Below, piece by piece: positions 35,349 through 44,854 of a stretch of DNA of 64,000 nt. The stretch comes from VXPQ01 sp965117025 (GTDB lineage: Bacteria > Bacteroidota > Rhodothermia > Rhodothermales > VXPQ01). Under the pieces are notes generated by a model that was not told the DNA's origin, ran no database searches, and was given only the letters and a program-made list of their open reading frames with translations. Position 1 is the first letter of the stretch. Each line of letters starts with the position of its first letter. The position numbers and the translations under genes were made by a program. The stretch spans positions 2,170,001 to 2,234,000 of the forward strand of contig OZ220746.1 of assembly GCA_965117025.1 (NCBI GenBank). The letters run 5' to 3'.

Positions 35349-37991
35349 TTCGCCGTAGGCGCTGGTAGGAACCCAGCCCTGGACGCCGTTTGGCAAGCGC
35401 ACTTCGCTCCAGGCAGCCCGGACCGTTACGACCTCGACGACAGCGCCTTCGTGTACGGTCAGGTCTGTAGACGATCCGTCCGGGCGGTCTGTCAAGTCTG
35501 TTGTGTCCGCCAGCATAACAGCCTGCACCGTGTGCGTTTCTTCCCAGGATGCAACGAACCCGGACGGGACAAAAAGGGCGGCACTCACTATTCCGGCCAG
35601 CACTGCACGCCGCAACCATGGAGACCGGGTACGGCGGATGCGCATGGCAAGGGCTGCAGAGGCCGCCCCATAGCCCAACAGTCCGAACAGGAAGATACCG
35701 GTCGGAGACAGGGTGCGAACAAGGCGGTTCCATGCCGGGCGCCAGAAGGGGGCGGGCAGTTGCGAGAAACTGTCGGTGGTCCGGTCCCGGGCGATAGCGA
35801 GGTTATGCGCCAGTTCTTCACTTTCCGGCATGTATCGCCGGGCCTTTTCGTAAAACCGGATGGCTTGTCCGATTTCGTCCAGTCGGAAATATGCATTCCC
35901 CATGTTGTAGTACAAGGCGCCGCTTGCGTATCTGGCTTCAAGGGCGTGCTGGTAGCTGGTCACGGCATCCATGTGGGCGCCTTCGCGGAAGAAACGGTTT
36001 CCTTCGTCGAAATGGCGCACTGCTTCCGGAATGTCTTGCGCCTGTACGGGGAGCATGCAAGGAAACAGCAGGGGGGTGAGCAGTCCGAGTATTGCGGCCT
36101 TGTTTGCTCCGGTCGTTTTTCCGTTGCGGGTCGATGTGACGGCTTCGTCCACGGAGACAATCAGCGAAGCCGCCCGTTCCTGCGCACTTTCCATGGCTGT
36201 ACGGTCGGGGAGTACGGGCGCGAACCGGGCCTGATCACATTCGTCGAGGAGTTCCCGTAGCAGCCCGCGAACACTGGTTGTTACCCCGGCGGCGTGCAGG
36301 CAAGCGTCCAGTTGGTCGCGTGTCCATCCTGTTTCAGGAACGTTCAGCCGGTTGCCGATGAAACCACTCAGCGCCCGTTCTATTTCTTCGTAAAAGGCGA
36401 TAGGCTGTGCGCTTTCCAGCAATTTCCCGGCTTGCCGCAGATGCTTGCGAGCCAGCGGGTGCGCTATTCTGCCGCGTGCATACTCCATATCGCTCGACAG
36501 CCGATCGGCATGACGCCGCCGGACATATAGAAAGAGCAGGAAGCCCGGCGGGAACAGGAGCGCGGCATACGGCCAGGCGTGTCGGTACAGGGGCGTTTCT
36601 TCGACCGGCCGCCAACTGCCGGCGGTGGTCAGTATACCAGCGATGTCATCTATGGGGAAGCCTGCGGCGGTGGTTCCTGCCGCCAACGCTTCCACCGAAC
36701 CGGTAACGCGAATAACGGGCAGTTCGGCCTGTTGCGTCACATATCTATTCTGTCCGGGATCATACCAGACGAATGTAACGGGAGGTATATCGAACGATCC
36801 ATTGGCGCGTGGGATCACGACATACTCGAAGGTCTTGCGGCCCTGTATGCGTCGTCCTCCCCGGTTGATAGTTGTTTCGATATTCGGTTCGTACCGTTCG
36901 AAGGCTCCCGGGGGGGCAAATGCCGGTTCGTCCAGCGTGGCTACGTTGCCGGAACCCTGAATAGTAACGACAATATGCAGCGGTTCGCCTACCTCCACGT
37001 CCGTCTTGTTGACAGAAGCCGTTACGTTCCAGGCACCGACGGCTCCCGAAAAAGCGGGCGGCGCCCCTTCAGGCAGCGGGGCAATACGCAGGCCAAGCGG
37101 CTCGGAGGCAATCTCGACAGGCTGGAATTGCCCGCGCAACGAAAAAAGCCGGTCGAATGGGCTGTTTCGTGTTCCGGACGGCAGGTGCACCTCGGATTCG
37201 ACTTCGAGCGCATCGACCGTGAGCGAGCCCGGCCGGGTCGGGAAGATAGCAACCCGTTTCAGCGGAATGGTGTGGTAGAGTAATCCATTCTCCACCACAT
37301 TTTCGGGCAGGGGGCGCGTGTCGATCTCGAATTCCTCGCGCCAGAACCCCTCGGCATCCCAGGAACCCGCAAGGCGACTGTGACGCAGCTGGATACCGTC
37401 CCGGAAATACAGCAGATACTCGACGACAATTTGTTCGTTCTGGTATGCTGTGGTGGCGCTGGGCACGGCGCGGATAAACAAATCGTTCGGTTCGAGAACC
37501 GCAGGTACGTTGTTTTCTTCCCTGCCCTGAGGCCAGGTAGGGGAGGGTGCGCCAAAGGGCCAGTTTGAAGCCTGGGGCTGTGGTTGCTGCGGGCGTTGAG
37601 CCTGATCCACTACGACGATTTCCAGGGCCTGTGTTTCCCAGGTCTGTCCGTCCACGGTCACGCTGGTGGCAAGAAGGCGGGCCGGGCCTTCCTCGAGCGG
37701 GCGGTAGCTCCAGCGGAACGTTACACTTTGCTCCAGTGCCCCGTTCGTGAATGTCATGTTGCGGTGTACGCTCGGGGTGCTTTGCAGGAGCGCCAGCCCT
37801 TCAGCCTCCGGTGGGGACGGGGTTTCGACACCGGAAAATCCGGCTCCTGCGACTTCTACGCTGAAAATCAGTTGCTCCTGTGTACCGATGGTCGTTTCGT
37901 TGACCGTGGCGCGGACTTCGATATCCTGTCCATACGCCGCCGGTATTCCGAACAGGATCAGCACCCCGATATGCAACAAGAGTTTTTTCAT
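35343..37991 (-). CDS. BatD-BatE fusion protein
   Basis: 882 residues. The signal peptide ends YGQ. Residues about 20-500 are BatD-like (VNETTIGTQEQLIFSVEVAG, repeated beta domains, FPTRPGSLTVDALEVES). A membrane span is near residue 480 and a cytosolic helical part follows. At about residue 640 a second hydrophobic segment resembling a signal (PLLFPCMLPVQAQ) starts a BatE-like part: TPR helices (EAVRHFDEGNRFFREGAHMDAVTSYQHAL and ALYYNMGNAYFRLDEIGQAIRFYEKA), two membrane spans and a C-terminal SH3-like domain (GAVVEVVTVRAAWSEVRLPNGVQGWVP). BatD and BatE are usually separate proteins. Bat proteins are linked to oxidative-stress tolerance and envelope functions in Bacteroidota and spirochetes; the biochemical role is unsettled. 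Confidence 0.85.
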   Translation of the reverse strand: MKKLLLHIGVLILFGIPAAYGQDIEVRATVNETTIGTQEQLIFSVEVAGAGFSGVETPSPPEAEGLALLQSTPSVHRNMTFTNGALEQSVTFRWSYRPLEEGPARLLATSVTVDGQTWETQALEIVVVDQAQRPQQPQPQASNWPFGAPSPTWPQGREENNVPAVLEPNDLFIRAVPSATTAYQNEQIVVEYLLYFRDGIQLRHSRLAGSWDAEGFWREEFEIDTRPLPENVVENGLLYHTIPLKRVAIFPTRPGSLTVDALEVESEVHLPSGTRNSPFDRLFSLRGQFQPVEIASEPLGLRIAPLPEGAPPAFSGAVGAWNVTASVNKTDVEVGEPLHIVVTIQGSGNVATLDEPAFAPPGAFERYEPNIETTINRGGRRIQGRKTFEYVVIPRANGSFDIPPVTFVWYDPGQNRYVTQQAELPVIRVTGSVEALAAGTTAAGFPIDDIAGILTTAGSWRPVEETPLYRHAWPYAALLFPPGFLLFLYVRRRHADRLSSDMEYARGRIAHPLARKHLRQAGKLLESAQPIAFYEEIERALSGFIGNRLNVPETGWTRDQLDACLHAAGVTTSVRGLLRELLDECDQARFAPVLPDRTAMESAQERAASLIVSVDEAVTSTRNGKTTGANKAAILGLLTPLLFPCMLPVQAQDIPEAVRHFDEGNRFFREGAHMDAVTSYQHALEARYASGALYYNMGNAYFRLDEIGQAIRFYEKARRYMPESEELAHNLAIARDRTTDSFSQLPAPFWRPAWNRLVRTLSPTGIFLFGLLGYGAASAALAMRIRRTRSPWLRRAVLAGIVSAALFVPSGFVASWEETHTVQAVMLADTTDLTDRPDGSSTDLTVHEGAVVEVVTVRAAWSEVRLPNGVQGWVPTSAYGEI

Positions 37992-38009
37992 CGCACATCC
38001 TGCCTTTTT

Positions 38010-38912
38010 CTACCAGTCTTTTTCCACCCGGTGCGGGCGGCTCTCGGTACGCTGAATTTCTCGTAGCAGATTGCCTTCTTCCTGTTCCAGGGCTTGCAGG
38101 ATGCGCTCGGCCTGGGCCTGACTCAGTTGCTGTTCTCCGGTTTGTCTGTTCCGGGGTTGCTGTTCCTGCTGTTGCTCCTGTGGAGATTCGCTTTGTTGCC
38201 CTTCGTTTTCGCCCTGTTGCTCATTCTGTCCGCTTTGCTGTTGCGGCTCGTTTTCGTCCTGTTGCGGTTCGCTCTGGCTGTCGTTGCTGTTGTCGTTGCC
38301 GGATTCCTGTGGTTCCTGCTCCTGATTCTGCTCTTGTTGCTGGTTGTTTTGCTGTTCCTGTTGTTCCTGCTCCTCAATGCGGCGTTTCACGAATTCGTAG
38401 TTGAACCGGGCATCCGCATTATCCGGATTCCGGAGCAGGCTATGGCGGTAGTATGACAGCGCCCCTTCAAGGTCTTGCGCGGCAAAGGCGGCGTTCCCGG
38501 CATTGTAGGCTGATCGGGCAACATCGATTTCTTCGCCGGTTTCTCCGGCTTCCGCAATGGCCTGATCGAACGTCTGGCGGGCGGATTCGGCGTTGCCCGA
38601 CTTGAGGAGCGCCGCTCCAAGGTTGTTGCGCAGGCCATAGCGCAGGCGCGGTTCGGCATTGTCGGGGAGGATGGCGATACCGCCGGCATAGGCAGTTGCG
38701 GCATCGGCGTAGGCCTCCTGATGGTACAGGTCGTTACCGCGTCGTCCGTCCCGTTTGCCGCTTGGCGCCCATAGTCCGTCGGATGATGCTTCGGGTTCCT
38801 GTGTCTGCTCCATGGCAGGCGGAGCAGTTCCGGATGCTTCGTCTTGCGCATCTTGTGCGACAGGAGGGGCAGCTGCGGATTGCAGCAAAAAAAGGATAGC
38901 GAAAACGGACAT
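38010..38912 (-). CDS. batC: BatC-like TPR protein with Gln/Asn/Glu-rich tail
   Basis: 300 residues from the ATG at 38912, 14 bases after batB. The signal peptide is followed by TPR units (GNDLYHQEAYADAATAYAGGIAILPDNAEPRLRYGLRNNLGAALLKSGNAESARQTFDQAIAEA and the AYNAGNAAFAAQDLEGALSYYRHSLLRNPDNADARFNYE repeat). About 90 residues almost entirely of Gln, Glu and Asn follow, then a short helix ending near the stop. The low-complexity tail is normal in BatC of Bacteroidota. It probably works in the periplasm with BatA/B/D. Confidence 0.88.
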   Translation of the reverse strand: MSVFAILFLLQSAAAPPVAQDAQDEASGTAPPAMEQTQEPEASSDGLWAPSGKRDGRRGNDLYHQEAYADAATAYAGGIAILPDNAEPRLRYGLRNNLGAALLKSGNAESARQTFDQAIAEAGETGEEIDVARSAYNAGNAAFAAQDLEGALSYYRHSLLRNPDNADARFNYEFVKRRIEEQEQQEQQNNQQQEQNQEQEPQESGNDNSNDSQSEPQQDENEPQQQSGQNEQQGENEGQQSESPQEQQQEQQPRNRQTGEQQLSQAQAERILQALEQEEGNLLREIQRTESRPHRVEKDW

Positions 38913-38926
38913 GATACGGATGCTTT

Positions 38927-39964
38927 TCAAGCGGATCCGGGGCGATTCGTGTTGCGGTTTGTACGCCGGTCCGGAATGGATCGTTCAATCAGCAACAGCA
39001 ACAGGGCAAGCGCCAGCGGCCATTGAAATTTTTCGTCGTATTCCTCGAATTCTTCCTGAGCAAACTCACTTTTTTCCAAACGTTCCAAGGCCTCCGTTAT
39101 TTTGGAAAGGGAGCTGGAAGTGCGGGCAATGCGGAAATATGCGCCCCCGTCGGACAGTTGCCGCAGGCCGTTTTCTTCGAGGCGGGTGCTTACAATATTC
39201 CCGTCCGCATTTTCCCTGAACCCGATTCGTCGACCGTTCTGGTAGATGGGGATCGGGCTTCCGTCCGTTTCGCCCACGCCTGCAGCATACATGACGATGT
39301 TTTCGTCGCGAGCCAGGTCAGCCAACTCTTCGATGTCCGCTACGTGGTTTTCTCCATCCGACACGAAGAGCAACGCGCGGCTGCGCCCGTCATCCGCAGA
39401 TTCAGCCGGTATATCGAAAGCTTGTACCGCCATGTCCAGGGCGGCTCCGAAATCGGTGCCCGGCACCGCGATGGCTTCCGGACCGGCTACGTCGAGGAAG
39501 AGGCGCACTGCGGAGTAATCTGTCGTGAGTGGGCATTGCAAGAAGGCGTCCCCGGCGAAGATAACCAGACCTATCCGGTCGCCGCGCAGCTCGTCCAGCA
39601 ATTTTCGGATTTCGTTTTTGGCGCGATCAAGGCGATTCGGAGCCACGTCTTCGGCCAGCATGGAAGCGGACACATCGAGGGCGATGACAAGATCGACCCC
39701 TTCACGCTTCACATCGCGGAGTTGCGTACCGAAGCGCGGTCCGGCCAGCGCAAGAGCAACCAGGGCGATAGCGCATGTCACGATGGTTGCTTTCCATCGC
39801 CGGCGCCGTGCGCTGGTTTCCGGTGTGAGGCGAGCCACGGTATCCCGGAGACCGAACCGCCGCATCGCCTCGCGGCGTTTCTGTGCCGCCCAAAGGAAAA
39901 GGACTGCGGCCAGCGCAGGGGCTGCCGCCACAGTCCAGAGATATTCAGGATACAGCCAGTCCAT
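38927..39964 (-). CDS. batB: BatB, von Willebrand factor A membrane protein
   Basis: 345 residues from the ATG at 39964. It has two N-terminal membrane spans, then a VWA domain with a full metal-ion-dependent adhesion site (DVSASM near residue 99, with later Thr and Asp in TDFGAALDMA and FVSDGENH), and a final membrane span. Homologous to the neighbouring batA and probably its interaction partner. The start lies 5 bases after the batA stop. Confidence 0.92.
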   Translation of the reverse strand: MDWLYPEYLWTVAAAPALAAVLFLWAAQKRREAMRRFGLRDTVARLTPETSARRRRWKATIVTCAIALVALALAGPRFGTQLRDVKREGVDLVIALDVSASMLAEDVAPNRLDRAKNEIRKLLDELRGDRIGLVIFAGDAFLQCPLTTDYSAVRLFLDVAGPEAIAVPGTDFGAALDMAVQAFDIPAESADDGRSRALLFVSDGENHVADIEELADLARDENIVMYAAGVGETDGSPIPIYQNGRRIGFRENADGNIVSTRLEENGLRQLSDGGAYFRIARTSSSLSKITEALERLEKSEFAQEEFEEYDEKFQWPLALALLLLLIERSIPDRRTNRNTNRPGSA

Positions 39965-39969
39965 ACAGG

Positions 39970-40956
39970 TCAGGGGGTGCGCCGCAGACGCGTGCCGGAG
40001 AGCAGGAGTTCGAGCAGCAGCAGACCGAAGGCGGGCCACAGAAAGACCGCGTAGCGCTCTGTGTAGTCCGTGTAGAAGCGCTCCTCTACTTCCGTTTTTT
40101 CGAGTTCGCTGATTTCCGCGTAGATGTTTTGGAGCGCTTCCTTGTTCGTGGCGCGGAAATAGCGCCCGCCTGTTTTTTCCGCTACGGACGAAAGCATATC
40201 CTCGTCGATCTCGACAGGGATCATCTGCCGCCGTTGGCCTCCGAAGGGATCGTCGAAGGGGAACGGAGCTTCCCCATGCGTGCCCACACCGATCGAGTAG
40301 ATGCGCACATTCATCGCTTGCGCCACTTCCGAGGCAGTTACGGGATCGATCTCGCCTCGGTTGTTTTGCCCGTCCGTGAGCAGAATCAGCACCTTGCTTT
40401 CGGCGGCGCTGTCCTTGAGGCGATTCACGCCCATGGCGATGGCCGTGCCGATGGCGGTGCCGTCTTCAATCACGCCTACCTCCACTTCATCGAGCATGCG
40501 CAGCAGGAAGTTGTAATCGAGTGACAGCGGCGTCTGTGTGTAGGCTTTCGCCGCGAACACCACGAGGCCCACACGGTCCGATGTGCGTGATTCGATGAAC
40601 TCCGCTGCCACATCGCGGGCCGCCTCGAAACGATTCGGGGAAAAATCCTCGGCCCGCATGGATGTAGAGGTGTCGAGCACAAGGACAATATCCACGCCTT
40701 CCGCATAGCGCTCGCGGATTGTGTCCCGTTCCTGCGGACGGGCAAGGGCAAGTATGCCGAGCGCTACCGCACCGATCCTGAGTACAGCGGGCAATTCGCG
40801 CAAACGTACCCACAATGATTTGGGTGTGCTGCGCACCGGGTCGATGCCGCTGAAGCGCATACCTTTGCGCCTACGGAATTCGTGCCACCACACCCATCCC
40901 CCTACAAAGGGAACGAGCGCAAAAAGCCAGAACCACTCAGGTTGTGCGAATTGCAT
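39970..40956 (-). CDS. batA: BatA, von Willebrand factor A membrane protein
   Basis: 328 residues from the ATG at 40956, overlapping or abutting the upstream stop at 40958. Layout as BatB: membrane segments near residues 8-24 and 55-70, a VWA domain with DTSTSM (MIDAS), DGTAIGTAIAMG and LLTDGQNNRGEIDP, and a terminal membrane span (AVFLWPAFGLLLLELLL). It belongs to the DUF58-hypothetical-batA-batB-batC-batDE operon. Confidence 0.92.
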   Translation of the reverse strand: MQFAQPEWFWLFALVPFVGGWVWWHEFRRRKGMRFSGIDPVRSTPKSLWVRLRELPAVLRIGAVALGILALARPQERDTIRERYAEGVDIVLVLDTSTSMRAEDFSPNRFEAARDVAAEFIESRTSDRVGLVVFAAKAYTQTPLSLDYNFLLRMLDEVEVGVIEDGTAIGTAIAMGVNRLKDSAAESKVLILLTDGQNNRGEIDPVTASEVAQAMNVRIYSIGVGTHGEAPFPFDDPFGGQRRQMIPVEIDEDMLSSVAEKTGGRYFRATNKEALQNIYAEISELEKTEVEERFYTDYTERYAVFLWPAFGLLLLELLLSGTRLRRTP

Positions 40957-40957
40957 A

Positions 40958-42052
40958 TCATTCCGGGGAAACCGTGAAATGCGGATCGCTGTTGCGGGCC
41001 GTTTCTTCTGCGGCTGCTTCTTCCGCTGCGCGCGCCTGCATTTCCATCGTTTCAATGATACTACGAGACGTACCGATTAGCTCTTTACCCTGTTTCGCAG
41101 GGGGGCGGCCATCGGCGAATTTCACGTAATCGCAGGCTACGAGTACATTCCGAAACCGGCTGATCGTCGGGCTGTCGGGCATATCCTGTTGCCGGAGCCG
41201 GGCGACGGTTTCGCCGGTTGTCATTTCCAACGCCTGCACATGCAGGCGTCGGGCGACGTACGTTCTGAGGATTCCCGATAATTCGTCGTAGAAAAGCGGC
41301 ATGTTCCGTCGATCCGACAGGTCCCTTTTTTCAAGGGCGTCCAGTCGATTATAGGCTTCCTGGTCGGGAGGAATCGTGGGGATGCGCTCCGTTTCGTACT
41401 CGTCATCCCGGTTTCGCCGCCGGCGAATCCACCAGGCGATGCCTGCCGCCAGGAGCAGCAACAGGGCAATGCCCGCCACAATCCACCATACGGATCGTGG
41501 AAACGATATGAGCGGCGCAAGGTCCCGGATGTTCTCGGCGTTTTCCGGTACGAAGGAGTGGACGGGAATCCACGTCGAATCGGTACGGACGATGAGCACA
41601 TCGTCGCCTGCCGTGAATGCGACCGGGATCGGGGCGACGCGGGCGGTGTCGAGCGCAAACGTGGTTACCAGATAGACCGAACTGTCCACCTGCACGCCGT
41701 CCGGGAGCAGGCGTTCGTGCATTACTGCTTCCAGTGCCTCCACGTCTCCGAAAGCGAGCACTTCTCCATTGTCCGGGAGCGGAAAAGAGACCGTCTCGGC
41801 TGTGTCGTGCCGAGCGGTCACTGCAAGAAAGAATTGCTCGCCGATCGCTACGCTGTCCGTCAGGACATGCAGTTGCACTTCCCGTGTTGTGTTCTCCGGA
41901 GAAGCATCCTGCCCGGCGGCCGGCCGGGCTATCCAGATAAAAGCCGCCCAGAGCAGGCATATCCCGATCCCTCGTATCCGGGTTGTGCCCGTTCGAGCGG
42001 AAAAAAACATCCTCCGCCCCAGGGAAGCTGCTCCGGATTTGCCCCGCATCAT
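40958..42052 (-). CDS. Exported membrane protein of the Bat operon, DUF4381/BatD-like layout
   Basis: 364 residues. The signal peptide ends PAAGQ. A beta-rich periplasmic domain (about 50-180; VQLHVLTDSVAIGEQFFLAVTARH) looks like a BatD Ig-like module. One membrane span (about 190-212) and a cytoplasmic helical domain follow (EAYNRLDALEKRDLSDRRNMPLFYDELSGILRTYVARRL), similar to DUF4381 proteins found in MoxR-Bat clusters. The ATG overlaps the DUF58 stop (ATGA). It probably anchors or regulates the VWA proteins encoded just downstream. I assign the class from context and layout, not from a search. Confidence 0.75.
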   Translation of the reverse strand: MMRGKSGAASLGRRMFFSARTGTTRIRGIGICLLWAAFIWIARPAAGQDASPENTTREVQLHVLTDSVAIGEQFFLAVTARHDTAETVSFPLPDNGEVLAFGDVEALEAVMHERLLPDGVQVDSSVYLVTTFALDTARVAPIPVAFTAGDDVLIVRTDSTWIPVHSFVPENAENIRDLAPLISFPRSVWWIVAGIALLLLLAAGIAWWIRRRRNRDDEYETERIPTIPPDQEAYNRLDALEKRDLSDRRNMPLFYDELSGILRTYVARRLHVQALEMTTGETVARLRQQDMPDSPTISRFRNVLVACDYVKFADGRPPAKQGKELIGTSRSIIETMEMQARAAEEAAAEETARNSDPHFTVSPE

Positions 42053-42927
42053 GCCCTCGTTCTGTTTCGGTGGCGGAAGAACCGGATCAGGGGCTCCACA
42101 TACCCTTCGTCCATGCGGATGGTCACATGATCCATACCGATGCGCCGGAACAGTTCGTCGAGTTCTGCCCGGCGCGCCTCGGCGGAGGCGGCGAATGTTT
42201 CGCGCACCCGCCGGTCGTTCGTGTCCACGACAACCGTTTCGCCGGTTTCCGCATCGGTCAGTTCGACCAGTCCCATGCGCGGCAAGGTATGTTCGCGGGG
42301 GTCCTCGAGCCGCACGCCGATGGTATCGTGCCGTCGGGCCACTACCCGCAACGCCTTCTCGAATCCCTCGTCCATGAAATCGCTGATGACGAGCACGATG
42401 GAGCGGCGATTAAGCATGCGGGGCAGATAATGCAGCGCGGCTGCAAGATCGGTTTTCCGGGATTCCGGTTCGTGGGCAAACAGGTCCCGGAGCAGGCGCA
42501 ATACATGCCGGCGCCCCTTCTTCGGGGGCACGAAAAGTTCGACCTGATCCGAGATCAGCAGGAGTCCCACCTTATCGTTGTTGGAAATGGCGCTGAACCC
42601 GATGATCGCACAGATCTCCGCTGCTCCCTCTCGTTTGAACTGCGCTTGCGATCCGAAATCCTCCGATCCGGATACATCCACTACCAGCATGAGCGTTTGC
42701 TCGCGTTCCTCCTCGAACACCTTCACATAGGTTTCTCCGGTACGCGCAGAAACGTTCCAGTCGATCGAGCGGATGTCGTCCCCCACCTGGTACGGGCGCA
42801 CTTCCGAGAATTCGATTCCCAGCCCCTTGAAGGCCGAGTGATATTCGCCCCCGAAGAAATTATTGACGAGCCCTTTTGTGCGGATTTCGATCCGCCGAAT
42901 TTTTCTGAACAGTTCCCGCGGGATCAT
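42049..42927 (-). CDS. DUF58 (VWA-like) protein of the MoxR-Bat system
   Basis: 292 residues from the ATG at 42927. It has the DUF58 signature VRPYQVGDDIRSIDWNVSARTGETYVKVFEEEREQTLMLVVDVSGSEDFG, which also supplies a VWA-type DVSGS motif. It is soluble. Such proteins normally sit directly after a MoxR AAA+ ATPase, but here the upstream gene is an aldo/keto reductase, so the ATPase must be encoded elsewhere. First gene of the Bat operon. Confidence 0.9.
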   Translation of the reverse strand: MIPRELFRKIRRIEIRTKGLVNNFFGGEYHSAFKGLGIEFSEVRPYQVGDDIRSIDWNVSARTGETYVKVFEEEREQTLMLVVDVSGSEDFGSQAQFKREGAAEICAIIGFSAISNNDKVGLLLISDQVELFVPPKKGRRHVLRLLRDLFAHEPESRKTDLAAALHYLPRMLNRRSIVLVISDFMDEGFEKALRVVARRHDTIGVRLEDPREHTLPRMGLVELTDAETGETVVVDTNDRRVRETFAASAEARRAELDELFRRIGMDHVTIRMDEGYVEPLIRFFRHRNRTRA

Positions 42928-42946
42928 GCGGCGTACAGGGCAGGCG

Positions 42947-43918
42947 TTAATGTGACCATTCTGTGGGTTCCCGATCCCAGCGGTGCGCACGGAGTGTGTC
43001 CAGGAGGTCGGCATCCAGTGCGCCCTTGTCGCTCGCGGCGATATTGGCCTCGACGTGGCGGAGCTTTCTCATACCGGGAATAATGGTCGATACGGCGTCG
43101 TGCGAAAGAATGAATCGCAGCGCCATTTCCGGCAGGCTCATGCCTTCGGGCAGTATCGTTTTCAGTGCTTCGGCGCGCTCGACCGTCGGGACGAGATTCT
43201 CCGGTACGAAGTAGAGGTTACGCCAGTCGCCTTCCGGCCAGGACATGTCTTTAGTAAGGTTTCCCGTCAATCCGCCCTCGTCGAAAGGAACCCGGGCAAT
43301 GACCGCGACATCCATTTCCGTACACGCCGCAAACAATTCGTCTTCGGGCGCCTGGTCGAAGATGTTATAGATGACCTGCACGGCGTCCACCAGACCGCTC
43401 CGGACCGCTTTTACCCCGTTCCAGGGTTCCCACCGGTTCAGGCTGATACCTATCCCCCGGATAAGGCCCTGCCGCCGAAAATCCTCCAGCGTGCCGATCC
43501 ACCTGTCATCGTCGAGCCAGTCGTCTTCCCATACGTGCAGTTGCATCAGGTCAATATGGGCGAGTCCCGTATTTTCGAGGCTTTGCTCGACAGACGCCTT
43601 CACATAGTCGGGCGGAAACACCTCGTCCAGCGTGTATCCCCGCCGGCTGGGCCACTGGCGATTCTTCGGAGGCACCTTGGAAGCCGTATACAGGGTTTTA
43701 TCCGGGTGCGCCGCTACCAGCCTGGCCAGCAACTGCTCGCTATGTCCTTCTCCATAGGCCAGCGCCGTGTCAAAGAAGGTGCATCCCAGCGCAATGGCCC
43801 GGTGCATGGAGTTCATGGATTCAGTATCATCGGAATCCGGCCATTCTCCCATGCCCCACATCCCGTATCCGATGTCACTGACTTCCCAGTCGAGGCGTCC
43901 AAAACGACGATAATTCAT
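42947..43918 (-). CDS. Aldo/keto reductase
   Basis: 323 residues, a TIM-barrel NAD(P)H oxidoreductase. The catalytic tetrad is visible: Asp in FFDTALAYGEG with Tyr in the same motif, Lys in YTASKVPP, and His in LMQLHVWED. The cofactor-binding end has STIIPGMRKLRHVEANIAA. Substrate unknown; the family handles sugars, aldehydes and ketones. It ends 19 bases before the DUF58 gene, so it may lead the Bat operon, and it diverges from purQ. Confidence 0.9.
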   Translation of the reverse strand: MNYRRFGRLDWEVSDIGYGMWGMGEWPDSDDTESMNSMHRAIALGCTFFDTALAYGEGHSEQLLARLVAAHPDKTLYTASKVPPKNRQWPSRRGYTLDEVFPPDYVKASVEQSLENTGLAHIDLMQLHVWEDDWLDDDRWIGTLEDFRRQGLIRGIGISLNRWEPWNGVKAVRSGLVDAVQVIYNIFDQAPEDELFAACTEMDVAVIARVPFDEGGLTGNLTKDMSWPEGDWRNLYFVPENLVPTVERAEALKTILPEGMSLPEMALRFILSHDAVSTIIPGMRKLRHVEANIAASDKGALDADLLDTLRAHRWDREPTEWSH

Positions 43919-44141
43919 ATGCGGTTCTTGCTCGTTTGCGCGGAAGGCGCTGCGTGCAGCGCGCGGGCTTTAGTATATTGTAGCCTTACACGGTAGTCCC
44001 GTTCGGCACGGATGTTTTTCTGCGCCTGTAATCGGCAGATATTCGAACGCCTTGCCGGATATTCGTTCCCCGTTGCGATTTGCCGTGACGCGCACACGCT
44101 GCCGATGGGTCATTTTTCGTAAAATCTTTTCCATATACTCC

Positions 44142-44849
44142 ATGGCCGTTCGGTTCGGCGTTATCGTCTTTCCCGGGTCCAATTGCGATCATGACGCCTA
44201 TCATGCCGCGAAGCATGTGTTCGGGCAAGCCGTTCGTTTCATCTGGCACAAGGAAAGCAGCGTCGGCAATGTGGATGTGGTCATTCTGCCCGGCGGTTTT
44301 TCGTACGGGGATTATCTGCGCTCCGGAGCGATTGCGCGATTTTCCCCGGTCATGCAGGATGTAGCCCGGTTCGCCGCGAACGGCGGGCTGGTGTTCGGTA
44401 TATGCAACGGATTCCAGATGCTCTGCGAGATGGGTTTGCTTCCGGGTGTCCTGATGCGAAATGCTTCGCTTCGCTTCGTGTGCAAGCAGGTTCACTTGCT
44501 GGTCGAAAATGCCCGTACGCCGTATACCACTCGACTGGAGGAGGGGCAGGTCGTCCGTATCCCGATTTCGCATGGCGAGGGGAATTATTTCGCCTCGGAC
44601 GAGGTGCTGGACCGGCTCGAGGGCGAGGGACGGGTCGTGTTCCGGTATTGCGACGCAGCGGGGCAACTTGCGCCGGAAGCGAACCCGAACGGGTCGGCCC
44701 GCCACATTGCAGGTATCGTGAACGAGGGGCGTAACGTGCTGGGCATGATGCCGCATCCCGACCGCTGTGCGGAGGGGATGCTTGGAAGTGCCGACGGGAA
44801 GTATCTGTTCGAATCCATCACGGACCACATCGCGGCAGTGCCGGCGTAG
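44142..44849 (+). CDS. purQ: Phosphoribosylformylglycinamidine synthase, glutaminase subunit
   Basis: 235 residues from the ATG at 44142. A class I glutamine amidotransferase, it supplies ammonia to PurL in purine synthesis. The nucleophile Cys is in GICNGFQML, preceded by ILPGGFSYGDYLRSGAIA. The His/Glu of the triad are in MMPHPDRCAEGMLG near the C-terminus. Neither purS nor purL is in the window. The rhomboid gene starts 5 bases after the stop. Confidence 0.94.
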   Translation: MAVRFGVIVFPGSNCDHDAYHAAKHVFGQAVRFIWHKESSVGNVDVVILPGGFSYGDYLRSGAIARFSPVMQDVARFAANGGLVFGICNGFQMLCEMGLLPGVLMRNASLRFVCKQVHLLVENARTPYTTRLEEGQVVRIPISHGEGNYFASDEVLDRLEGEGRVVFRYCDAAGQLAPEANPNGSARHIAGIVNEGRNVLGMMPHPDRCAEGMLGSADGKYLFESITDHIAAVPA

Positions 44850-44854
44850 CACGC

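Noticed and set aside
41558..43083. Plus-strand frames opposite the Bat operon
   Set aside because: Antisense of the DUF58 and DUF4381-like genes, which have clear motifs and overlapping start/stop codons.
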